Shown: piece after piece, positions 32,245 through 38,767 of the stretch
How the letters are laid out: the number at the start of each line of letters is the position of its first letter
Numbering within the stretch: the first letter of the stretch is position 1
NCBI GenBank assembly: GCA_021108295.1
Contig: JAIORF010000102.1
Span: 71,260-110,026 of the forward strand
Source: a bacterium
GTDB lineage: Bacteria > Patescibacteriota > Dojkabacteria > SC72
DNA: 38,767 nucleotides
Direction: 5' to 3'
Notes under the pieces: model-generated
What the model saw: only the letters and a program-made list of their open reading frames with translations
Database searches by the model: none
What the model was told of the DNA's origin: nothing
Translations under genes and position numbers: made by a program

Positions 32245-33072
32245 ATGCAGGATGTAATTATTACAATCCGAGAGTCTCTAGTGAATACAAATCCTCTTTG
32301 GGTGTACTTTGTAATCTCAATAGTTGGACTATTCGTATATTGGAGAGGGTGTACTGAAACAAGGAAGGATAGATCCTCAATATTTGACACTTTTTCTATT
32401 TCCATAATAGTTGGATTGATAATAGGTAGAGTATCTTACCTTGTCATTAATTGGTCGCAATACTCTAGGTACTCATGGTATTTTCTACCATATGAGAAAT
32501 ATGGTGACGCTATGTACTTTTTCAGACTACTACCATGGAGATTAATCAGGGTTTGGGACGGTGGACTTACTATCTTTGTTGCTATGGTAGCATTCTTACT
32601 CTTTATCACAATATTAGTAGTCCTTGTTAAAAAATGGAGATGGTATCAGGTGTATTTCCCAATATTCTTCTCTATGATAGCTATGCTAGGTATATCCTTC
32701 GTATATATGGGTATTCTAAATGAAAATACCCTATGGATGATTCAGGGTGGAATTCTTTTTGTAATACCAATACTGTTTTGGTTGGTGTCTAAATTCCTCT
32801 TGGTAAGTATTAAGAATGGGATTAAGAGAAGAAGAGTGTTGGTATATATAGGAGTATTGGTTGTTACACTTACCTCTATGTATATATCGTATAGCTATCT
32901 TTTAGACGATGTCTCCCAGTTTGAGTTTATAGCGGTGATTGCCCTTATCTTTTGGGTAGCCATTATGGACATCTTGTTGATAGTGGATATTAATCGTCCT
33001 AATGTAACTATCGAAAGAGTATCAAGTGTAAGAGCTGTAGATATTGAGATTAACCAACCTATCAAGTTTTAA
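32245..33072 (+). CDS. Lgt-like polytopic membrane protein, probably non-catalytic
   Basis: This 275-residue protein has about seven membrane helices. The N-terminal half resembles prolipoprotein diacylglyceryl transferase: IFDTFSISIIVGLIIGRVSYL fits the Lgt helix-2 pattern, and RVWDGGLTIFVAMVAFLL fits the IWEGGLSIHGG segment with the glycines kept. The essential Lgt motif G-R-x-G-N-F-x-N-x-E in the second half is not present, so diacylglyceryl transfer is unlikely; the family link is an inference from pattern. A TATAAT (32231-32236) lies 8 bases before its ATG inside the gap after the zinc-ribbon gene. It is followed one base later by the pseudouridine synthase. Confidence 0.65.
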   Translation: MQDVIITIRESLVNTNPLWVYFVISIVGLFVYWRGCTETRKDRSSIFDTFSISIIVGLIIGRVSYLVINWSQYSRYSWYFLPYEKYGDAMYFFRLLPWRLIRVWDGGLTIFVAMVAFLLFITILVVLVKKWRWYQVYFPIFFSMIAMLGISFVYMGILNENTLWMIQGGILFVIPILFWLVSKFLLVSIKNGIKRRRVLVYIGVLVVTLTSMYISYSYLLDDVSQFEFIAVIALIFWVAIMDILLIVDINRPNVTIERVSSVRAVDIEINQPIKF

Positions 33073-33073
33073 A

Positions 33074-34045
33074 ATGGAGATTAATATCGATTCACAAAAC
33101 AAAGGAGAAAGAGTAGATAAGTTAGTAATGGAGAGTCTAGAAGGATTAGGGTTTAGACAGGTCAGTAGGAATATGATTAAGGATGATATCTCTTCGGGTG
33201 CTACAGTCAATATGGGGAAGACAAAACCCTCCTACAGACTTAAGGTTGGGGATATCTTAAGTATAGATGAAGAATTTTGGAAGGATTTTTTTCTTGACAA
33301 AGACCTAAGTGAAGGAATTGTGGCACAAAAGGGAGATTTAGACATTCTGTATGAAGATGAATACCTTGTTGTATTATTCAAACCAAAAGGTCTAGTAGTA
33401 CATCCCGGTGTGGGTAACAAAGATGGGACATTAGCTAACCATCTTAAATACTACTTTCAGAGTAAGGAAGAGTTTGATATCAATATGGATAGGGCAGGTA
33501 TTGTACATAGGTTGGATAGAGGGGTGTCTGGGATAATGGTTGTAGCTAAGACCAAAGAAGCACAAGATATACTAAAGGAGCAATTTGCACATAGGGAGGT
33601 AGACAAGCTCTATCTAGCTACAGTAAAGAAGTTTAAAGAAACATCACTTGAATCAATAGAGGATATGAGTCTTGAAGAAATAGTAGAATGTATGAAGTGT
33701 GGGGATGTAAAATACTCGGCATGGTTTGATGCTCAAGGGTATATCGGAAGAGGCAGGACAAATAGGAAGAGAATGGAGTTTAAACTATACGAATTTGCCG
33801 GTTCTAAGAAAGCACAAAGCTATATATTACCAATTAGCAAAGATAAGATATTGATTAAGATAGTAACTGGTCGTATGCACCAAATTAGGGCCACTCTTTT
33901 CTACTACGGTTACCACATTCTAGGGGATGTTCTGTACAATCCTGGAAGTAGGGAGGTTTCTTCTCCAGAGATTATGTTACAATCTATCTATCTAGCCTTT
34001 ACACATCCAATTACCAAAGAGAGGTTACACTTTAGCAAGTTTTAA
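33074..34045 (+). CDS. rluD: RluD-family rRNA pseudouridine synthase with S4 domain
   Basis: I take the ATG at 33074 (323 residues, MEINIDSQNKGERVDKLV), because the S4 domain begins there; a longer frame of ten residues overlaps the upstream gene and adds nothing conserved. The S4 RNA-binding domain spans about 10-75. The catalytic domain has YLVVLFKPKGLVVHPG, the active-site Asp 148 in GIVHRLDRGVSGIMVVAK, and VTGRMHQIRATLFYYGYHILGD. Between them is an insertion of about 40 residues (from ETSLESIEDMSLEE) absent from standard RluD. It isomerises uridines in 23S rRNA; the exact sites, and so the paralogue name, are uncertain. The next gene starts after a 3-base gap. Confidence 0.9.
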   Translation: MEINIDSQNKGERVDKLVMESLEGLGFRQVSRNMIKDDISSGATVNMGKTKPSYRLKVGDILSIDEEFWKDFFLDKDLSEGIVAQKGDLDILYEDEYLVVLFKPKGLVVHPGVGNKDGTLANHLKYYFQSKEEFDINMDRAGIVHRLDRGVSGIMVVAKTKEAQDILKEQFAHREVDKLYLATVKKFKETSLESIEDMSLEEIVECMKCGDVKYSAWFDAQGYIGRGRTNRKRMEFKLYEFAGSKKAQSYILPISKDKILIKIVTGRMHQIRATLFYYGYHILGDVLYNPGSREVSSPEIMLQSIYLAFTHPITKERLHFSKF

Positions 34046-34048
34046 AAT

Positions 34049-35101
34049 ATGTCTACTGCCAAAAAAAGAAAAACGAAGAAACAGACGAAGGGTGATATTA
34101 CAAAAAGGTTGTTAAAAGTCTGGCCATATATATTTCTTGCGTTTGCTATCCTTTTCTTAATATATCGTACAATCATCCTAGTTAGTTTCAAGGTAGATTG
34201 TTCTAATATTCCAACAGATATGCTCTCTAAGGATAGAGGGATGATATCGAATCTCTTTGTCTTTGAGCATGATGGGAGAATAAGTAATATCGAAATACTT
34301 GTTTACAGTAGTGACAAGAAGAATATGTTGGAATTAACCATACCAACTTGGATATATGTGTCCGAAAAAGGAGTTGATGAATTTCCCATATCTTCCTTGG
34401 AGTCAGTAGGGGAATTTCTAAGTTATGGTCTTGGAAAAGAGTATACGGTTAAGTATCTAAGTGATCTACTTGGTATTAAGTTTGATAGCTATGTGTGGTT
34501 AGTAGATAGTAGTGAGAATGTAGAGGAGTTCCAGAAGGATCTTTCGGTATGGAGTATCCTTTTTGATTTTAAATATAATGAGGAACTAAAAGGACATATA
34601 TATTCCAACTTACCTATCATCAATCTAATTACCCAAGTTAATTACATAAATAGTGTAGTGGGAGAGTATGATTATGAACAGTTGGATATGTCAGTCTGTT
34701 GTCTTAAAGAGGTAGTTATTTCAGAGAGTGATAAGCAATTACATTTCGATAAAAGATCTTTTGATAGTGAATTTAGTAAATATATAGACGATTTGGTCAG
34801 TAGAGATGCAGAACGAGAGAGAGTGAATGTAGAAGTTTACAATGCAAGTGATATATCAGGTTTGGCGAGTAAGTATGCCAGAAAGATTAGACATACGGGA
34901 TGTAGGATTCTTAGGTATGATAATGCACCTAAACTTTATGAAAGTACAGTAATATTTGTACCAGAGTTAGAGGGCTATGAGAACTCTTTAGGATTGGTAC
35001 GAGATGTTATGGGAGAGGGAGTAAAACTTAGGTATGAGAGGCCCCAATTTATTACAACAGGTGATATTGTAGTAGTATTGGGTAAGGATCTTTCAGAGTA
35101 G
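34049..35101 (+). CDS. membrane protein with LytR_C domain and LCP-like remnant
   Basis: This 350-residue protein has a Lys-rich cytoplasmic start, one membrane helix (about 28-48), a central extracytoplasmic region (about 55-240) and a C-terminal LytR_C-type domain (about 262-348). The latter starts RVNVEVYNASDISGLASKYA and ends FITTGDIVVVLGKD. The middle resembles a LytR-CpsA-Psr fold in outline, but the Arg/Asp residues that bind polyprenyl pyrophosphate are not evident, so transfer of glycopolymers to the wall is doubtful. It probably has an envelope role. It lies 3 bases after the pseudouridine synthase gene, though the functions seem unrelated. Confidence 0.75.
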   Translation: MSTAKKRKTKKQTKGDITKRLLKVWPYIFLAFAILFLIYRTIILVSFKVDCSNIPTDMLSKDRGMISNLFVFEHDGRISNIEILVYSSDKKNMLELTIPTWIYVSEKGVDEFPISSLESVGEFLSYGLGKEYTVKYLSDLLGIKFDSYVWLVDSSENVEEFQKDLSVWSILFDFKYNEELKGHIYSNLPIINLITQVNYINSVVGEYDYEQLDMSVCCLKEVVISESDKQLHFDKRSFDSEFSKYIDDLVSRDAERERVNVEVYNASDISGLASKYARKIRHTGCRILRYDNAPKLYESTVIFVPELEGYENSLGLVRDVMGEGVKLRYERPQFITTGDIVVVLGKDLSE

Positions 35102-35136
35102 TTTCAATTTATACTAATTAAATGTAAAATGTATTT

Positions 35137-37665
35137 ATGATAGGAGCAATACTTACGTTATTACTGTTCTCGTTCTGCTTTATAGCCTTTATCTTTGTTT
35201 ACAAACAGAAGTTCATGTCAGATGATATGGTGGATGTGTATGAAGAGCTTAGGAATCCTGTTGTTATGCAAGTACTTGTCCCAAGAGAAAATGACAAAAC
35301 TCCATTAGCTGCTGAACAAATGTTTGCTTCTTTGCACGGACTATTAGGAGACTTAAGGAAATGCCAGGATGTAGTTAGTTTTGAAGTCATCTCTACTGGG
35401 GAGAAGGGCATTAGATTCTTTATCATTTCTCCGAAGTCTTTGGCCAAGTTTGTGGAGGGGCAGGTATATGCGCAGTATCCCAATGCTGATATTAGGGATG
35501 TACAGGATTATACCTCTGAGAATGGTAAAGAGGGCTCATTTATCACGACTGGTGAAGTGGAATATATTAAAGATTACATATTCCCAATTAAGACATTTAG
35601 GGATTTCGAAGTAGATCCCTTGGCTGCAATTACTGGTGCAATATCGGATCTTAAGGTAGGGGAGAGTGCTTGGATACAGTTTCTAGTAAGGCCTGTGGGG
35701 AATTTCTGGCAGGAGGATTCTAAGAAATATATCTCTGCAATTAGAGAAGGGAAGGATTTGGAGAGTAATTTCTTTAAGAAGCTAGCTAAACTGTTTGAGA
35801 GTCTCGGAAAGGCGCTAGCTAGTGGTGAGGGAGAATCTTCTGGTAAGAAGGAAGTTGTACGGTTAGCTCCGGGTCAGGAGGAAGAGTTGTCCCAGATTGA
35901 GACTAAGATGCTTAAGGTGGGTTTCGAGTTTGTAATTAGGATTGTAACTAAGGCAGATACACAGATTCGTTCAGAGCAGATACTGAGAGATGCTGTTGCT
36001 AGTTTTAAACAGTTTACAACAGCTCATTTAAACAGTTTGTCCTATTCTTTGGAAGAAAGGGAGGCTAAGGTAATATATCAGGATTTCCTTAGTAGAAAGT
36101 TGTCTACTGATATTGTAGATATTATCAATATTGAGGAATTGGCCTCTCTTTTCCATATGCCAAATATCTCTGTAGAGACTCCCAATATTGCATGGAGTAG
36201 ATCGAAGAAGTTGGAACCTCCTATGGATTTGCCGGTAGCTACTGATTATGGTGTCTCAATATTCGGGGAGACTGATTACAGGGAGCAGAAAATAGAGTTT
36301 GGTATTAAGCCACAGGATAGGCAGCGTCATTTCTATCTTCTTGGTAAGACTGGTGTAGGTAAATCTACGCTTTTTAAGAATATGTTTATCGCAGATGTTT
36401 TGCGTGGGGACGGTGCCTGTTTTGTAGATCCTCACGGTGAGGTAGTAGAGGAGCTTTTAGATCATATCCCCCCAGAGAGAATAGATGATGTTGTATATTT
36501 CGATCCTACAGATATTGATCATCCTGTTGGTTTTAATTTACTAGAACTTAAGGATAAGTCGCAGAGGGATTTAATAGCGGATGGTGTAGTAGAGGTGTTT
36601 AAGAAGCACTTTGGTGACTCTTGGGGTCCTAGATTACAATATCTTCTTACTAATGCTGTAGCCACTCTTCTAGAGGCACAGAATACTACACTTCTCGCCG
36701 TTATTAGAATCCTTATAGATAAGAATTTTAGGAAGTTCATATTGAAGCAGGTAAGTGATCCAATTCTTCTTAAGTTTTGGGAGGAAGAATATACTCAGAT
36801 GTCTACTAATCAGAGATTGATTACTGAGTCTGTTGCTCCTATTCAAAATAAGGTTGGTAGATTTATATCATCTTCTGTCATTAGAAATATCATTGGTCAG
36901 GTTAAATCTACTATAGATTTAAGGGAGATTATGGATAACAAGAAGATTTTACTGGTTAATTTAGCGCAGGGTAAGTTGGGTGAAGAGACTGCTTCTTTGT
37001 TGGGAGGTATGATTATCACTCGTTTACAGTCTACCGCTATGGAAAGAGGAGATATCCCTTTTGAAGAGAGGGTTGATTTTTACCTTTATGTAGACGAGTT
37101 CCAGAACTTTGCTACAGACTCTTTTGCCAAGATACTGTCTGAGGCGAGGAAGTATAAGTTGAACTTGACTATGACTAATCAATATATTGATCAATTACCG
37201 TTAACAGTTAGGCAGGCTATTTTTGGTAATGTTGGTACTTTGGGTTCATATGTAGTGAGTCAGTCAGATGCGAGTATTTTGGAGCAGGAGTTTGCTCCTA
37301 GTGTTACTTCTGATGATTTAGTATCTCTAGATTCTCATGCTATGTATATGAAGGTGTGTATAGATGGTATGACTTCTGTACCTTTTAGTGCTAAGTCTCT
37401 TCCTCCTAGGTATGAGCCTTTTGGTCTTAAGGATGAGGTTATAGCTGCTTCTAGAGAGAAGTATAGTATGGAGAGGGAAGTTATCGAAGAGAAGATTATG
37501 AGATGGAGTAAACAGAAGTATAGTGAGCAGGGTAATAGGTCGATAAATAAGAAGGTGGTTAGTAAGAAGAATGTGCCGAAAAAGAGGGTGAAGAGAAAGG
37601 AGAAGGTTGTTTTAGAGGAGAAGAAGGAGAGGGTTAAGAGTTCGGCATACAAGATAAAGGTTTAG
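35137..37665 (+). CDS. TraG/VirB4-like membrane-bound ATPase of CPR type
   Basis: This 842-residue protein has one N-terminal membrane helix (residues 2-22), a long N-terminal domain (about 40-370) and a P-loop motor domain. Walker A is LGKTGVGKSTLFKNM (about residue 402), and CFVDPHGEVVEELLDHIP follows it. Walker B is VDFYLYVDEFQNFA (about 650), then LSEARKYKLNLTMTNQYIDQL, typical of TraG/VirD4 and VirB4-type ATPases. The C-terminus is disordered and Lys-rich. Such proteins power DNA or protein transfer, or pilus assembly. No other type IV secretion gene is nearby, and a related standalone gene is widespread in CPR (from memory), so a housekeeping export role is possible. Confidence 0.85.
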   Translation: MIGAILTLLLFSFCFIAFIFVYKQKFMSDDMVDVYEELRNPVVMQVLVPRENDKTPLAAEQMFASLHGLLGDLRKCQDVVSFEVISTGEKGIRFFIISPKSLAKFVEGQVYAQYPNADIRDVQDYTSENGKEGSFITTGEVEYIKDYIFPIKTFRDFEVDPLAAITGAISDLKVGESAWIQFLVRPVGNFWQEDSKKYISAIREGKDLESNFFKKLAKLFESLGKALASGEGESSGKKEVVRLAPGQEEELSQIETKMLKVGFEFVIRIVTKADTQIRSEQILRDAVASFKQFTTAHLNSLSYSLEEREAKVIYQDFLSRKLSTDIVDIINIEELASLFHMPNISVETPNIAWSRSKKLEPPMDLPVATDYGVSIFGETDYREQKIEFGIKPQDRQRHFYLLGKTGVGKSTLFKNMFIADVLRGDGACFVDPHGEVVEELLDHIPPERIDDVVYFDPTDIDHPVGFNLLELKDKSQRDLIADGVVEVFKKHFGDSWGPRLQYLLTNAVATLLEAQNTTLLAVIRILIDKNFRKFILKQVSDPILLKFWEEEYTQMSTNQRLITESVAPIQNKVGRFISSSVIRNIIGQVKSTIDLREIMDNKKILLVNLAQGKLGEETASLLGGMIITRLQSTAMERGDIPFEERVDFYLYVDEFQNFATDSFAKILSEARKYKLNLTMTNQYIDQLPLTVRQAIFGNVGTLGSYVVSQSDASILEQEFAPSVTSDDLVSLDSHAMYMKVCIDGMTSVPFSAKSLPPRYEPFGLKDEVIAASREKYSMEREVIEEKIMRWSKQKYSEQGNRSINKKVVSKKNVPKKRVKRKEKVVLEEKKERVKSSAYKIKV

Positions 37666-37674
37666 TGGTACAAT
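37666..37674 (+). promoter_or_regulatory. candidate extended -10 promoter of yebC-ruvC
   Basis: TGGTACAAT starts right after the stop codon of the TraG/VirB4-like gene; the hexamer TACAAT is at 37669-37674. The predicted leader to the ATG at 37702 is about 20 bases. No -35 is clear. Confidence 0.33.
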
Positions 37675-37701
37675 AGCCTATATAAGTTTATTACTTTATA
37701 T

Positions 37702-38487
37702 ATGTCAGGACATTCCAAATGGTCAACTATTAAGCATAAGAAGGAGGCTAATGATGCTAAGAAGGGTAAGATTTTTTCTAAGGTTTCTACATTAATTACA
37801 CATGCTGCTAAGCAGGGTGGCGGGGATCCTGAAATGAATCCTAGTTTGAGGATGCATATAGAGAAGGCTAAGAGTGTGGGTTTTTCAATAGATAAGATAG
37901 AGAAGGCTATTGCTAAGGGTACTGGAGAGGGAGGTGAGGGTATAGATTTCACAGAGGCTACTTATGAGGGTTTTGGTCCTTGTGGTATAGCCATTATAGT
38001 TGATTGTTTGACAGATAATACAAATAGGACAGTGTCAGAGTTGAGGAAGTTGTTTGAGGAGGTGGGTGGTAGTATGGGGGAGAGTGGTTCTGTATCATGG
38101 AATTTTGATGTGAAGGGTTATATCATTGTTAAGTGTGGTCATATGGAGAAGGGTGAGAAGTATGGTGATGAGGATAGGTTTGTAAAGGATGATAGGGATA
38201 CCATTATGATGGAGTTGATGGATGTAGATGGTGTTGTGGATATCAAAAGGATAGCATTAGAGGGTGTTGAGGTGTTGGAGGTGTTCACAGAGTTTGCAGA
38301 TATGGCTAAGGTTAGGGATATTCTTTCTTCTCAATTTCCATATGTTGTTGATAGTGCTTCCATTATCAAAGTAGCTAAGTTGCCTAAACCTTTGTCGGGT
38401 AAGGATTTAGAGAAGGCTAACGGTGCTTTGGAGAGGTTGGAGGATAATGGGGATGTTCAGGATGTTTGGAGTGATTTAGTAGTTTAA
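37702..38487 (+). CDS. yebC: YebC/PmpR-family protein
   Basis: This 261-residue protein begins with the family signature MSGHSKWSTIKHKKEANDAK and continues with KGKIFSKVSTLITHAAKQGG, the IEKAIAKGTGEG motif and YEGFGPCGIAIIVDCLTDN. YebC proteins were described as transcription regulators; recent work shows roles in translation, easing ribosome stalling at proline-rich stretches. It is followed by ruvC 9 bases later, the classical yebC-ruvC order. Third codon positions here are strongly G/T-rich. Confidence 0.96.
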   Translation: MSGHSKWSTIKHKKEANDAKKGKIFSKVSTLITHAAKQGGGDPEMNPSLRMHIEKAKSVGFSIDKIEKAIAKGTGEGGEGIDFTEATYEGFGPCGIAIIVDCLTDNTNRTVSELRKLFEEVGGSMGESGSVSWNFDVKGYIIVKCGHMEKGEKYGDEDRFVKDDRDTIMMELMDVDGVVDIKRIALEGVEVLEVFTEFADMAKVRDILSSQFPYVVDSASIIKVAKLPKPLSGKDLEKANGALERLEDNGDVQDVWSDLVV

Positions 38488-38496
38488 ATAAAAGAT

Positions 38497-38767
38497 ATGC
38501 GTATATTAGGTATAGATCCGGGTTTAGCAATAGTGGGGTGGGCTGTTATAGATTTCGATAGGGATCTTAATCCTACTCCTGTAGATTATGGTGCTATCGT
38601 TACTGATAAGGGGTTGAGTGTTTCTGCTAGGTTAAAGATCATTTATGATGATTTGCATTCTATATTGAAGGAGTTTAAGCCTGAGGTTTGTGGTGTAGAG
38701 ACTTTGCTTTTTTACAATAATGCGAAGTCAGCTATAGTTGTGGGGGAGGCTAGGGGGGTTGTTTTAC
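38497..38767 (+). CDS. ruvC: Holliday junction resolvase RuvC, cut by window edge
   Basis: The first 90 codons are present. The protein starts MRILGIDPGLAIVGWAVID, with the catalytic Asp 7 of the RNase H-like fold. It has GVETLLFYNN with Glu 68, matching the second catalytic acid, and AKSAIVVGEARGVV, matching the family's NxxSAxxLGxARG segment. It cuts Holliday junctions with RuvAB in recombination. The gene follows yebC by 9 bases and would continue past the window end. Confidence 0.95.
   Translation, partial: MRILGIDPGLAIVGWAVIDFDRDLNPTPVDYGAIVTDKGLSVSARLKIIYDDLHSILKEFKPEVCGVETLLFYNNAKSAIVVGEARGVVL

Noticed and set aside
33044-33073. Longer start for the pseudouridine synthase
   Set aside because: The S4 domain begins at the ATG at 33074, right after the upstream stop codon.
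1-38767. CRISPR arrays, insertion sequences, prophage, origin-type DnaA-box clusters
   Set aside because: I saw no regularly spaced repeats, transposase or integrase genes, or box clusters; the only notable repeat is the two-copy promoter element.

Overview
The window looks like chromosome of a Candidate Phyla Radiation (Patescibacteria) bacterium, most likely Dojkabacteria/WS6 or a neighbouring lineage. This is inferred from gene content, because no 16S gene is present. The pointers are an AT-rich, very compact genome with no gene-free stretch longer than about 110 bases; small divergent housekeeping proteins; many secreted beta-rich proteins of unknown function; a TraG/VirB4-like ATPase of the kind common in CPR; and the archaeal-type AMP phosphorylase / ribose-1,5-bisphosphate isomerase pair. 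I see no insertion sequence, CRISPR array, rRNA or prophage.

Layout. 1-4399 (minus): an AI-2E-family permease followed by three secreted surface proteins. 4466-6271 (plus): tRNA-Ser, a small membrane protein, an anchored extracytoplasmic protein and a DedA protein. 6278-9234: divergent glycosyltransferases (GT4 and membrane GT2). 9295-15783 (plus): a secreted protein, cca, a beta-CASP RNase, ribose-1,5-bisphosphate isomerase and AMP phosphorylase, plausibly linking RNA turnover to sugar-phosphate salvage. 15776-17614 (minus): a secreted transglutaminase-like protein. 17674-21543 (plus): ychF, an unknown HExxH protein, then rpsF, ssb and rpsR closed by a clear terminator. 21581-26392 (plus): a GlmL/MutL-like plus KOW-type gene pair, then two exported serine proteases (S41 and HtrA). 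26393-28657 (minus): rpmE, prfA, prmC. 28780-38767 (plus): an unknown protein, a degenerate MBL-fold protein, dnaB, tRNA-Leu, a zinc-ribbon membrane protein, an Lgt-like membrane protein, an RluD-type pseudouridine synthase, a LytR_C protein, the TraG/VirB4-like ATPase, yebC and the start of ruvC.

Expression signals are unusual. Few genes have a Shine-Dalgarno sequence, and several have a -10-like box only 5-10 bases before the start codon, suggesting leaderless mRNAs. Two distant promoters share a near-identical element made of two AGTTCAT heptamers on an 11-bp period, ending 10 bp before the -10 box. That is the geometry of a PhoB/OmpR-class operator. UGA is used as a stop only once in 35 complete genes. 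Three convergent gene pairs meet with 6, 0 or minus 8 bases between them.

The strongest candidates for undescribed biology are the tandem-heptamer promoters, the GlmL-like/KOW gene pair at 21581-23951, and the RNase-to-AMP-salvage operon.
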